From Stomorhina lunata (Eukaryota > Arthropoda > Insecta > Diptera > Rhiniidae), in contig OW121742.1 in assembly GCA_933228675.1 (NCBI GenBank), positions 37,084,779 to 37,148,778 on the forward strand: 64,000 bases of DNA, read 5' to 3'. Shown piece by piece: positions 35,791 to 47,812 of this stretch; within the stretch, counting starts at the first letter, position 1, and each line of letters begins with the position of its first letter. The notes under the pieces are model-generated. The model did not search any database. It was not told the origin of the DNA and was given only the letters and a program-made list of their open reading frames with translations. A program made the translations under genes and the position numbers.

Positions 35791-36644
35791 TTTCTTTCGT
35801 CTTATCCCACTGTGCGAAGTACCACCGCTATATACTCGCCTTGCTACAAACCGCATTTACACCCACAGCATTTTGGAAACATATTAAAGAGTTTCTTTAT
35901 TCATATGTAAATTAATTTCAATACTTTTTTTATAGGTTTAGAAACCCCAACACAAGCCCAAAATCAAATACAATGAAAGCAATCAAGATATTTGGTATCT
36001 GAAAAGCACTTGAAATTATCTGAGAAAAGAATATTGAAATCATATGTTGTTAAGTGATTTCGAATATTAAATAATTCCAGAATTCTAACACGTAAGTTAA
36101 AATAATGAACAATAAAGAATTTTTTTTTGTAAATTTCCTATGTAAAAAGTCTTAAAGAAAAAAACCACTTGTAATAAATGTTTTACATAAAATAACATAA
36201 GTAGGTACTCACATATTTTCTATGTAAAATATTTTTTACACTCATGGAAATTATGTTGGTTTTTCGAAATATTACTTAATCATTATTGTATTTGATTTTT
36301 GTAAATTTTCAATTCATTGAAAACAATTCTGACAAAAATTCTTTAAAACGCTCTGTCTCTTGCATATAAATTTTTCTGGTTAAAAGGCAAGAACTTGTGT
36401 AATAATTTTACACATTTTTGTCTGCATGAAAACAATAAATTTTATTTTTCAAATGAATTGTTTATGAGAAAATAACAAAATTTGCATATTATATGCAATT
36501 GCATTTTAATTTGTATATTAAAAACTTAAGCGTTTAAAAAATATTTTAGTTAATTGTTTCCCAGGAGACACAAATGAATTGTTGGTAAGACAAATTGTGA
36601 AATACGCACAATAATTTCAAACGATTTTCAAAAAATTTATAAGA
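35791..36644. other. Unique AT-rich island, no gene seen
   Basis: Plain AT-rich sequence between the family B array and the large interspersed element. No coding or RNA signal found. Confidence 0.5.
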
Positions 36645-39600
36645 AACTAGCTTTATAACCCGCTACTTCGTTAGCGGCACCATTTGAATTGACAAAGTTA
36701 CAAAATTTACCAAAATAACTTTTTCACTTATTTATCAATTCCGATATAAATTAAATTAAATACTTATTGGTTCTTAAGATACATATAGGACAAAATAAGT
36801 ACCTACCCTCTACATTTTCAAAAAAGTACTACACACGCCTCCCTTATTTTTGTAGCTGACCCAATTTTGATTGCTAACCCAATTTAAATCTTGTTCTTGT
36901 CGCTTTTGATTTTGAATATTTTACAAAAGTTTCCTTTTTTTACCCGTTGGTTACCCCTGATCAGCCAAATTAAAAAAAAAAAATCCGGATACATGTCCTA
37001 ATATTTTTATTGCTGATCTTAACTCCATTTTTGTTAATTGAAAAAAATACCAAACACCTGTCACATATTTCTTCAATGTCAATAGAACAGTCCATAAATC
37101 ATTGATTTATTTATTATTTTATTGATTTAAACAACATGCACAGTTTAAAAGGAAAAAACCTATCTTTAAATTTTTGACCCGTTTTTGTTATTTTCGATTG
37201 CGGTATAAATTTTGTTTCTATAATAATTGATTCAAAAATTATATATGGGTCAAAAAAGTACCAAAATTTAGTTTTTATCCTTTTTATTCCCTATTTTTAG
37301 CTCATTTACGAAAAGTACCTACTAAAAACATGACTTTTTATTTTTCTATTCGATCTAAATCCAATTTAAATTTTTTTTCTGTCGATATTAGTATCAGAGA
37401 TATAACTTTACTAATGTTTTTATTTTCTACCCTATTTTAACCCCAAAACTGTTTAATTTGCAAAAAGTACTGAAAAGTCCCTTAATTTTTAGGGCTGATC
37501 TTAGACCATTTTAGTGTTTGTTTCCATCCATTAGGTTTAGAAGATATAATGTCATCGATTTTTCCCTTTTTTACCCCTTTGATTGACACATCTCTAATTT
37601 ATACTTTTGACTTCATTAGCTTAAATGAATATTTTCCCGTTTTCACCTTTTGGAACCCCATTTATCGTAAAAGTACCAAGCACATGTTTAATATTTTGTT
37701 AATACTTATTGATTGTGGCATAAAGTGAGTCTTTATGTTTATAAGTTCAAAAGATACGCATGGATACGCAAGTACAAAAATATAGTTTTTACCCTTTTTG
37801 CCCTTATTAGTGCCATTTCCAAAAAAAGTACAGAACACATGTCCCTTTCATTTTCTAGCCGATTATATGATTTATTCATTTTCTAGCCTGTTTTAACCAT
37901 AAGCGGCCAAATTAAAAAAAATACCGAACCCGTGTCCTTTAATTTTTAATGCTGATCATAGACCAATTTAATCTTTGTTTCTATCACTTTTGATTTATGA
38001 GATATTACGTTACCTATTTTCCCCCTTTTTACTCCAAACATTAAAAAAAGGAATCAATCGCGTGTCTTATACTTCTGCAATGTGAATAGACCTGTCTGTA
38101 AATTATACTTCTGGCTTTATTTGTTTAAATGATATTCATAGTTTTTACTCTTTTGTGCCTCATTTATCGTAAAAGCGCCAAGCACCTTCTTAATTTTTGT
38201 TAGTCCTTATCAATTGTGATGTAAATAGAGTATTTATGTTTATTAGTTCAAGAGATACTTATAGGGTTAATAAAGTACCAAAATATAGTTTTTTCCCTTT
38301 TTCTCCCTTATTAGTTCCATTTCCAAAAAAGTACCAAACTCGTGTCTCCTTTTTTTGCAAGATGATCCAAATCCAATTTCAACTTTGTTTCTAACGATGT
38401 AAATTTCGGAGATATGATGTTACTAATTTATCCATTTTCTTTTTCAATTTTTTTCAATTTACTTTTTCAATATGAATCCACCCGTCTGTAAATTATAGTT
38501 CTGGCTTCATTAGTTAAAAACCTACCCTTGAATATTTTTTTATCTTTTTTACCTCAATTATCGTAAAAGTACCAAATACGTGTCTAATAATTCTTTGTTA
38601 CTTATCAATTGTGACGTTTACTGTTTCTCTATGTTTGTTATTTCAAAAGATACGTATGGGTTCAAAAAAGTACCAAAATATAGTTTTTGCCCTTTTTTAC
38701 CCTTATTAGTACCATATTCAAAAAAGTACCAAATACGTTTCTCGTTTTTTTTCAGCCCATCCGAAGCAAATTTCAACTCTATTCCTATCGTTTTGAATTT
38801 CGGAGATATGACGTTACTAATATTTCCCATTTTTTCCCTGTTTTAACCCCAAAACGGCCGAATTAAAGAAAAAAGTACCGAATACATGTCCCTTAATTTA
38901 AAGTGCCGATTTTAGACCGATTTAGTTGTTGTTTCTATCACTTTTGGCTAAGAAGATATATTTTTACCGATTTTTACCCCCAAAATTAAAAAAAGTACCA
39001 GACACTTATTTTACTTTTTTCAGTGTCAATTTACCAGCCAATAAATTATGCTTCTGGCTTCATTAGCCGAAAAGATATTCTTAGCTAAAAAGCAAAAAAC
39101 CTACTCTTGAATATTTTCCCTTTTTTTTACCCTTTCGTCCCACATTAATCGCAAAAGTACCAAATACGTGTTTAATAGTTTTTTAATGCCTATCAGTTGC
39201 GATATAAATTATGTTTCTATGTTTATTAGTTCAAAAAATATATATGTGTTAAAAAAGTACCAAAATATAGTTTTTACCCTTTTTTATTCTTATTAGTACC
39301 ATTTTTGAAATAGTACCAAATACGTGGCCATTTATTTTTTTATCCGATTCAAATCCAATTTAAACTTCTTTTGCATCGGTGTTAGTTTCGGAGATATGAT
39401 GTTACTAATTTCTCCCTTTTCTACCCTGTTTTACCCTTTAAAAGGCCGAATTTCAAAAAAGTACCGAATACTTGTCCCTTAATTTTTAGTGCTGATCTCA
39501 GACTAATTTAGTTTTGGTTTCTATCACTTTTGATTTAGAAGATATATTTTTACCCCCAAAATTAAAAAAAGTACCAAAAATGTATTTTATTTTTTCTTTG

Positions 39601-41366
39601 TCAATCGACCAGTCAATAAATTATACTTCTGGCTTCATTAGCCTAAAAGATATTCATAGCTAAAAACAAAAAACCTACCCTTAAATATTTTCCCTTTTTT
39701 ACCCTTTTGTATCCCATTAATTGCAAAAGTACCAAATACGTATTTAATTGTTTTTTAATATCTATCTGTTGCGATATAAATTATGTTTCTGTATTTATTA
39801 GTTCAAAAGATACATATTAGTTGAAAAAAGTACCAAAATATAGTTTTTACCCTTTTTTATCCTTATTAATGCCATTTCCAAAAAAGTACCAAGCACGTGC
39901 CTCCTTATTTTCCTAGCCGATTCAAATCCAATTTCAACTTTGTTTGCATCGATGTTGGTTTCGGAGATATGATGTTACTAATTTCTCCCTTTTCTACCCT
40001 GTTTTACCTTCTAAGAGGTTGAACTTCAAAACAGTACCGAACATGTGTTCCTTAATTTTAAGTGCCAATCTCAGACCAATTTAGTTTTTGTTTCTATCAC
40101 TTTGGGTTTAGAAGATATACTTTACCGATTTTTACCCCCAAAATTAAAAAAAAGTACCAAACACGTAGCTTATTTCTTTTCAATGTAAATCTACCAGTCA
40201 ATAAATTATACTTCTAACTTCATTAGCCTAAAAGATATCCATGGCTAAAAAGCAAAAAACCTATCCTTGAATATATTCCCTTTTTTTACCCTTTTGTACC
40301 CCATTAATCGCAAAAGTACCAAATACGTATTTAGTTCTTTTTTAATATCTGTCGGTTGCGATATAAAATATGTTTCTATGTTTATTAGTTCAAAAGATAC
40401 ATATGGGTTAAAAAAAGTACTAAAATATAGTTTTTGCCCTTTTTTATCCTTATTAGTGCCATTTTCAAAAAAGTACCAAACACGTGTCCCCTTATTTTTG
40501 TAGGCGATTCAAATCCAATTTCAACTTTGTTTCTGTCTATGTTGGTTTCGGAGATATGATGTTACTAATTTCTCCCTTTTCTACCCTGTTTTGCCCGCTA
40601 GGCGGCCGATTTTCAAAAAAGTACCGAACACGTGTCCCTTAATTTTTAGTGCTAATCTCAAGCCAATTTAATTTTCGCTTCTATCGCTGTTGGTTAAGGA
40701 GATATAATGTTACCGATTTTTCCCTTTTTTACCCTTTTAATTGAAAAAAGTACCAAACACATATTTAATATTTTGTACTGGGCAATCGACCTCCCTATAA
40801 ATTTTATTGGTAGCTTTATTGGTTCAAGTCAAATACAAAGAAAAAGAAAAATGGACCTACCCTAAATTTTTTTCCCCGCTTTTCCCCCTTTTTGAACCCT
40901 GAATCAAAATAGTACCAAACACGTGTCTAATATTTTTTTCTTGTTTACCGGCTCCGTTTTGAATTTTGTTACTCTGTTGATTAGTTTAAAAGATACACAT
41001 GGGTTTAAAAAAGTACCAACATTTCATTTTTACCCTTTTTACCCCCTATTTGTCCCATCTGCTAAAAAGTACCAAACACGTGTCTACTTATTTTTGCAGC
41101 TGATCCCAACGCAATTTCAATTTTGGGCCTATGACGTTTACTTCCGGAGATACAGCATTACTAATTTTTCCCTTTTTTACCCCTTTTTACCCCCTTAGAG
41201 GCCGAATTTCCAAAAATCCCGTCTTAGTGGATCTATACTTTGAAAAAGGTACCAGCTGTCAAAATTTCAGCTCTCTAGCTTTAGCCGTTTGGGCTGTGCG
41301 ATGATGAGTCAGTCAGTCAGTCAGTCAGTCAGTCAGTCAGTCACGTTAGAGTTTTATATATATAGA
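36645..41366 (+). mobile_element. 4.7-kb non-coding interspersed element made of ~8 tandem monomers
   Basis: The left end reads ACTAGCTTTATAACCCGCT then ACTTCGTTAGCGGCACC; the right end has eight TCAG repeats (41307-41341), then GTTAGAGTTTTATATATATAGAT. Such ends (ACTAGC...CTTCGTT and TCAGTCAG...TATATATAGAT) are familiar from many insect interspersed repeats, but I cannot name the family with certainty. The interior repeats a 0.4-0.6-kb monomer: the marker GTACCAAAATATAGTTTT or close variants occur near 37258, 37770, 38275, 38670, 39255, 39827, 40417 and 41011. Each monomer also has CCAAACACGTGTC, GGAGATATGATGTTACTAAT and CCCTTTTTTACCC stretches. No transposase or reverse transcriptase was found. 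The right end abuts a reverse family B array with no gap. Confidence 0.75.
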
Positions 41367-43225
41367 TTTTTCGAAAATTGACTTTTTATAGGAAATTTTT
41401 CGATAATTGACCATTTATAGGAAATTTTTCGAAAATTGATTTTTTATAGGAAATTTTTCGAAAATTGACTTTTTATTGGAAATTTTTCGAAAATTGACTT
41501 TTTATAGGAAATTTTTCAAAAATTGAATTTTTATAGGAAATTTTTCGAAAATTGACTTTTTATAGGAAATTTTTCGAAAATTGACTTTTTATAGGAAATT
41601 TTTCAAAAAATGACTTTTTATAGGAAATTTTTCGAAAACTGACTATTTATAGGAAATTTTTTGAAAATTGACATTTATAGGAAATTTTTCAAAAATTGAC
41701 TTTTTATAGGAAATTTTTCAAAAATTGACTTTTTATTGGAAATTTTTCGAAAATTGACTATTTATAAGAAATTTTTTTATACGAAATTTTTCAAAAATTG
41801 ACTTTTTATAGGAAATTTTTCGCAAATTGACTTTTTATATGAAATTTTTCGAAATTTGACTTTTTATATGAAATTTTTCAAAAATTGACTTTATATAGGA
41901 AATTTTTCAAAAATTGACTTTTTATTGGAATTTTTCGAAAATTGACTATTTATACGAAATTTTTCAAAAATTGACTTTTTATAGGAAATTTTTCGAAAAT
42001 TGACTTTTTATATGAAATTTTTCGAAAATTGACTTTTTATATGAAATTTTTCAAAAATTGACTTTTTATAGGAAATTTTTCAAAAATTGACTTTTTATTG
42101 GAAAATTTTTTGAAAATTGACTATTTATAAGAAATTTTTTTATACGAAATTTTTCAAAAATTGACTTTTTATAGGAAATTTTTCGCAAATTGACTTTTTA
42201 TATGAAATTTTTCGAAAATTGACTTTTTATATGAAATTTTTCAAAAATTGACTTTTTATATGAAATTTTTCAAAAATTGACTTTTTATAGGAAATTTTAC
42301 GAAATTGACTTTTTATAAGAAATTTTTCGAAAATTGACTTTTTATAGGAAATTTTTCGAAATTGACTTTTAATAGGAAATTTTTTGAAAATTGTCTTTTA
42401 ATGGTAAATTTTAAGAAAAACGTTTTTATAGAAAATTTTTCAAAAATTGACTTTTTATAGGAAATTTTTCGCAAATTGACTTTTTATATGAAATTTTTCG
42501 AAAATTGACTTTTTATATGAATTTTTTCAAAAATTGACTTTTTATATGAAATTTTTCAAAAATTGACTTTTTATAGGAAATTTTACGAAAATTGACTTTT
42601 TATAAGAAATTTTTCGAAAATTGACTTTTTATAGGAAATTTTTCGAAAATTGACTTTTTATAGGAAATTTTTCGAAAATTTACTATTTATAGGAATTTTT
42701 TCGAAAATTGACTTTTTATAGGAAATTTTTCAAAAATTGACTTTTTATAGGAAATTTTCCAAAAATTGACTTTTTATAGGAAATTTTTCGAAAATTGACT
42801 TTTTATAGGAAATTTTTCGAAAATTGACTATTTATAGGAAATTTTTCGAAAATTGACTATTTATAGGAAATTTTTAGACAATTGACTTCTTATAGGAAAT
42901 TTTTCGAAAATTGACTTTTTATAGGAAATTTTTCGAAAATTTACTATTTATAGGAATTTTTTCGAAAATTTACTTTTTATAGGAAATTTTTCAAAAATTG
43001 ACTTTTTATAGGAAATATTTCGAAACTTGACTTTTTATAGGAAATTTTTCGAAAATTGACTTTTTAAAGGAAATTTTTCGAAAATTGACTTTTTATAGGA
43101 AATTTTTCAAAAATTGACTTTTTATAGGAAATTTTTCGAAAATTGACTTTTTATAGGAAATTTTTCGAAAATTGACTTTTTGTAGGAAATTTTTCGAAAA
43201 TTGACTTTTTATAGGAAAATTTTCG
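41367..43225 (-). repeat. Family B 29-bp satellite array, reverse, GACTTTTTATAGG variant
   Basis: About 64 units of GGAAATTTTTCGAAAATTGAC plus TTTTTATA. Mixed subvariants (TATGAAATTTTTC, TATAGGAAATTTTTC) and a 370-base segment near 41750-42130 that looks repeated near 42130-42480 point to internal segmental duplication. It begins exactly at the right end of the 4.7-kb element. Confidence 0.94.
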
Positions 43226-44815
43226 AAAATTCTTTCTAAATTTATCTATAGAAAATTTTCGTTTTATAATTTTTATAATAGAAATGTTTCGTTTCAAAAT
43301 TTTTCTATAGAAAATTTTTTTAATACAATTTTTCTATAGAAAAGTTTTCGTTAGAAAATTTTTTATAGAAACATTTTTGTTATGAAATTTTTCTTTACAA
43401 AATTTTCTTTATTAAATTGTTTATATAAAAGTTTTCGTTATGAAGTTTTTCTATAGAAAATTTTTGTTATAAAGTTTTTCTATAGAATATTTTTGTTATA
43501 AAATTTTTTTTTAGAAAATTTTTTGATATAAAATTTTCTTTAGAAAATTTTTTTATAGAATATTTTGTTTTAGAAAATTTTTTAATAAAATTTTTATGTA
43601 TAAACAATTTTTTTATAGACAACATTCTTTATAAAATTTTTCGTTTTAAAATTTATAGAAAATTTTCGTTATAAAACTTTGCTGTAGAAATTTTGTTTAT
43701 AAAATTTTTTTATAGAAATTTTTCGTTATAAAATTTATTTAAAAAAAGGTTTTGTTATAAAATTTTTTTCTGGAAAATCTTCATTATATAATTTTTCTAT
43801 AGAAAATTTCCGTTATAAACTTTTGTTATGCAAAATTTTTGTTATAAAATTTTTCTGCAGAAAATTTTTGATATGAAGTTTTTCTATAGAAATTTTTTTT
43901 TCTGAAAAATTTTCTGTAAAAAATTTTTTTAAAGAAATTAATTCCCAAATAAAGAAAATTTTTTGTTATAAAATTTTTCTGTTGAAAATTTTCGTTATAA
44001 AATTTTTCTGTAGAAAATTTTTTTTATAGAAAATTTTCGTTATAAAATTTTTCTGTAGAAATTTTATTTTCATTATAAAATGCTTCTATAGAAATATTTT
44101 CGTTTTAAAATTTTTCTATAGACAAATTTTTGTTATATTATTTTCTGTGAAAAATTTTCATTAAATTTTCTATAAAAAATTTTTCTTATAAAATTTTTTT
44201 AAAAAAATTTCGTAATACATTTTTTTATAGAAAATTTTCGTTATTAAATTCTTCTACAGAAAATTTTCGTTATAAATTTTTTTTATATAAAATTTTTTTT
44301 TTTAAAAATTTTTTGGTATAAAATTTTTCTTAGAAAATTTTCGTTGATAATTTTAGCTTTAGAAAATTTTCCTTTGCAAATTATACTATAAACATTTTCT
44401 TAAGAAATTTTTTCCATAGAAAATTTTTGTTATAATCTGTTACATTAATAAATAAATGTAACAGGTTTGGGATCAAATGCAAATACTCTTGTTTTTGTAT
44501 AAAATTTTGGTTTAAAATTTTTCATTAGAAAATTTTCGTTATAAAATTTTTCATTAGAAAATTTTCGTTATAAAATTTTTTTTATAGAACTTTATAAGAT
44601 TTTTTGGTAGAAATTTTTGCTATTAAGTTTTTCTTTAAAAAATTTTCGTCATAAAATTTTTCTATAGAAAATTTTTGTTATTAAATTTTTCTTTACAAAA
44701 TTTTCGTTGGAAAATTTTTGCTATAAAATTTTTGTATAGAAAAATTTCGTTATAAAATTTTTCTATAATAAATGTTCGTTATAAATTTTTATTGAAGATT
44801 TTTGTTATAAAATGA
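43226..44815 (+). repeat. Degenerate family D satellite upstream of IR gene 2, forward (CGTTATAAAA)
   Basis: Imperfect units of CGTTATAAAATTTTTCTATA plus GAAAATTTT, about 29 bp where clean. Direction is set by CGTTA, and downstream of gene 2 the same unit appears as its reverse complement. A 70-base dispersed segment interrupts it at 44434-44505. Confidence 0.85.
44434..44505. repeat. Short dispersed repeat copy with TGTTACATT palindrome
   Basis: Contains TGTTACATT and AATGTAACA separated by 8 bases, followed by AGGTTTGGGATCAAATGCAAATAC. The same segment recurs at about 47750-47808, on the other side of gene 2, in the same orientation although the surrounding satellite is inverted. Confidence 0.7.
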
Positions 44816-45118
44816 CTTATGATGTTTTTACTTTGAAACCGGATACTGCTAATAAAATCCTGCCGGAAACGTTCCTTGTGTGTAAATAAACTGTCATTTT
44901 GAAGTGTAATTATGTAGAACAATTTTCGAATTAGGGGAGATTTCAATCTCGTTTAAAGGAATAAATAAATTTTCCTGGACTACATTGTACATTAATATGT
45001 TATTATCTCTAAAACGCAATAATACAATGTTTATAATTGTATAATGTTATAATTGTCCTATGTTATGTTTGTATTACGATATCAAACATATTCCAATGTT
45101 TTTTGTTCGAAACTACAT

Positions 45119-45135
45119 TCAGTTATTATCCTAAA
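45119..45135 (+). promoter_or_regulatory. Putative initiator (TCAGTT) of IR gene 2
   Basis: TCAGTT at 45119-45124, A at 45121, 15 nt before the ATG at 45136. If this is the transcription start, the in-frame upstream ATG at 45037 is not transcribed, which supports the shorter protein. The ~320 bases between the satellite and the gene show no other recognisable element. Confidence 0.5.
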
Positions 45136-46902
45136 ATGTACGTGAATATAATACAAATTTTCCTAATTTTTTTGTTCATCCCGATAATAAAAGGATTTTT
45201 TAGTATAAATGAAATTGTAGGGGATTTGAATAAAAGCTATAAACTGGAACTAAATGTTTTAATAAATTTTGAACCGGCCTCTCAAAAAGGCCAAGAAACA
45301 TTTGATGAAGTTTTGCAGATGAAAGAAGTTCCTCAGTTTATAATTACCCAGAAATCGGACAATATTAAGGCTTTGTATAAGGACTTTACCAAACAAGCTC
45401 TTACCATAGTTTGGATTCAAAAAGATAATATAACAGATACCATAGAGTTTATGGATCAGTTACTGAGGTCTATACATTTCAAAGATATTTTGATGATATA
45501 TGAAGGGAATAGGAATGATGGTGCAATTATGGACTTGAATTGGAATCAACATAAACGGCAGGATTTCGAATTATATGAGATTTTCACTTTGTGCTGGCTC
45601 AAGGGTTTCATTTCATTGCTGCTGTGGCGGGATCAAAATTTGTACACCTATCATCCATATCCCTCAATAAAAGTGCTACAACTTTACTCCTTAAGTGAAT
45701 ACCAAGATAAATCCCATTTAAGTAATTTTCAACAAATGGAGTTTCATGTGCCCTGGGTCGAGTTTCCACCCATATGTTTTTCCTATACCAATCGTAAAGG
45801 ACAACTTATAAGAGTTGGGGCGATTTATTGGTGGGTGATAACATTCCTTACTCATCACAATGCCCAGCTCAAGTTTCAAAATTTTGATGTCTGGTCGGTT
45901 AATATACAATATGCGCAGCTGATTAAATCGACAGAAAAAAGTGATGTCTCATATTCTCCTTTGTTTATATTGGAATCGAAAAATCTGAATTACACCTATA
46001 GCGATTGTCTTCTATTGACCCAAGTTGTTCTTATAGTTCCAGCAGCTCACGAAATATTTACCGGTTTGTACATAATTATACCCTTTAATGGCTTTGTCTG
46101 GTCTATGATACTTTTAACTGGAATACTATATTTTATTTTACTAAATCTGTTTACCTATGTGGACCGTAAAAGCTTGAACTGGTCACAATCATTTCAAAAC
46201 GCCTTTAATATCATTATCTTTTTGGGAGTTTCCACCAAATTGTCCACTAAAAATTCTTTAACAAATTTTGCTGCTTCTTTACTATTTCTCTTTACCGGTA
46301 TTTTTCTTACCAACTTTTACACCTCGAGTCTTTGGAGTTTGTATACCAGCAAAGTCTATGAACCGGAATTGCATAAAATAGAAGATATCGCCAGAAATAA
46401 TCTGAAGATTCTTGACTATACAGCCGATACATGGACTAAATATAATTTAAGTCGCATTTTCTATGAGCGTATCATAAGTGTCAATAATTCAGAACTTATA
46501 AGAAATCGTGAGAATCTGAATATGTCCTATATGTATCCCATTACAGACTTGTTTTCTGATATTTTATTAATTCGTCAAATATATCTCAAGCGTCCCATAG
46601 CCAAGGTATTAGATGAGCCCTTGTATAACAGGCCTCTCTTTTACAGTTTACCCAAACGTTCGCCCATAATTGATCAGTTTAATCGTTATTTGTTGTATAT
46701 GAAAGAGAGCGGCTTGTTTGTTAAAATTTTGAGTGATACCAAGTGGCATGGGGCAATAAGCGGCCATTTTAAGCCCTTTTTGGAATCGGAAGAGGATAAA
46801 TCTTTGTTTCTTGGGTATTTTCATTATATTTTTATTATGTGGTTTATAGGTTTAGTTTGTGGTTTAATGAGTTTTTTATGTGAAATATTAAAGAGAAAAT
46901 GA
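45136..46902 (+). CDS. Divergent ionotropic receptor (IR gene 2), intact
   Basis: 588-aa predicted IR channel subunit with the same layout as gene 4: signal peptide (MYVNIIQIFLIFLFIPIIKG), S1 with CFSYTNRKGQLIRVG, M1 (GLYIIIPFNGFVWSMILLTG region), pore region (FNIIIFLGVSTKL), M3 with NFYTSSLWSLYTSKVYEPEL, S2 and a C-terminal M4 (YFHYIFIMWFIGLVCGLM). An in-frame ATG at 45037 would add 33 residues. I reject it because the chosen start gives exactly the 588 codons of gene 4, a proper signal peptide at residue 1, an AAAATG context, and an initiator-like motif at the conserved distance. One visible departure is YVDRKSLNW in place of YLVYGRxxW between M1 and the pore. Single exon, + strand, presumably chemosensory neurons by analogy with the family. 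Confidence 0.92.
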   Translation: MYVNIIQIFLIFLFIPIIKGFFSINEIVGDLNKSYKLELNVLINFEPASQKGQETFDEVLQMKEVPQFIITQKSDNIKALYKDFTKQALTIVWIQKDNITDTIEFMDQLLRSIHFKDILMIYEGNRNDGAIMDLNWNQHKRQDFELYEIFTLCWLKGFISLLLWRDQNLYTYHPYPSIKVLQLYSLSEYQDKSHLSNFQQMEFHVPWVEFPPICFSYTNRKGQLIRVGAIYWWVITFLTHHNAQLKFQNFDVWSVNIQYAQLIKSTEKSDVSYSPLFILESKNLNYTYSDCLLLTQVVLIVPAAHEIFTGLYIIIPFNGFVWSMILLTGILYFILLNLFTYVDRKSLNWSQSFQNAFNIIIFLGVSTKLSTKNSLTNFAASLLFLFTGIFLTNFYTSSLWSLYTSKVYEPELHKIEDIARNNLKILDYTADTWTKYNLSRIFYERIISVNNSELIRNRENLNMSYMYPITDLFSDILLIRQIYLKRPIAKVLDEPLYNRPLFYSLPKRSPIIDQFNRYLLYMKESGLFVKILSDTKWHGAISGHFKPFLESEEDKSLFLGYFHYIFIMWFIGLVCGLMSFLCEILKRK

Positions 46903-46975
46903 AATGTATTATACAAATTTGAATTGAGTTTTATTTTGATATTATCTACAGATTTCCAAGTTGAGATTTTTTTCT

Positions 46976-47585
46976 TTATTCTATAGAAAAAATTAAAAAA
47001 AAAATTTTGGTCCAAAAAATTGACATACAATTTTTTGAATCGAAAATTTTCCGTAACAGAAATTTTTGTAGCAAAAATTTCTATAACGGAAAATTTTATT
47101 TAATTAATTATTTTATGAAAGAAAAAATTTGGTTAACAAATTTTCTACAGAAAAACTTTGACCAAAAATTTGTATATAAAAAAAATTTAGTCAAAAAATT
47201 TTTCAATAGGAAAAATTTAGTCAAAAAATTTTTCAATAAAAATAATTTGTCCAAAAATTTTTCTATACAAAAATATTGGTCAAATAATTTTTCTGAAAAA
47301 TTAGGTCAAAAAAAATTTTTATACTACGAATTTGTTCCAAAAAATTTTCTATCGAAGAAGTTTTGCCAAAAATTTGGTCATCAAATTTTTCTATAGAAAT
47401 AATTTTATAACAAAATCTTTATAAAGAAAGATATTAAACGTACATTTTTATAGAAAATTTTTTTAACGTAAATTTTTTATAGAAAATTTTTATAACGAAA
47501 AATTTTTATAGAAAATTTTTATAAAGAAAATTTTTATAACGAAAATTTTCCATAGAATTTTTTTTTTATAGAAAATTTTACTTTT
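46976..47585 (-). repeat. Degenerate family D satellite downstream of IR gene 2, reverse (ATAACGAAAA)
   Basis: Irregular units such as TTTTTATAACGAAAATTTTC with TATAGAAAA, inverted relative to 43226-44815. A 129-codon frame here (47007-47396) reads Lys/Asn/Phe-rich repeat noise (VKKFFNRKN) and is not a gene. Confidence 0.8.
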
Positions 47586-47589
47586 GGTT

Positions 47590-47812
47590 TATGAACATTT
47601 AGTAATAATGCGAGGTTTTCGATCTGTCTGAATTGGGATTATCCCCAATTATTATTATCCTGAAGAGATGGCTTAACCAACCATCGAAACGCGTCGAGGA
47701 ATTTGGTTTCTCCGCAAACATTTTTTGGCTTTTTATCAATAAATTGATCTATTACATTAATAAATAAATGTAACAGGTTTTGGATCAAAAGCAAATACAC
47801 TTCTTTTTGAAG
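47590..47812. repeat. Dispersed unique-like insert in satellite, longer copy of the 44434 segment
   Basis: A 0.2-kb GC-richer insert (CGAAACGCGTCGAGGAATTTGG) ending in the segment shared with 44434-44505, including the TGTTACATT-type palindrome (here TATTACATT/AATGTAACA) and GGATCAAAAGCAAATACAC. It probably belongs to an unidentified dispersed element. Confidence 0.55.

Noticed and set aside
36645..41366. Coding gene or LTR retroelement at the 4.7-kb element
   Set aside because: No reverse transcriptase, integrase or transposase motifs in any frame and no direct long terminal repeats; only internal tandem monomers.
47007..47396. 129-codon Lys/Asn/Phe-rich frame after gene 2
   Set aside because: Degenerate family D satellite; composition is that of the repeat and nothing extends beyond it.
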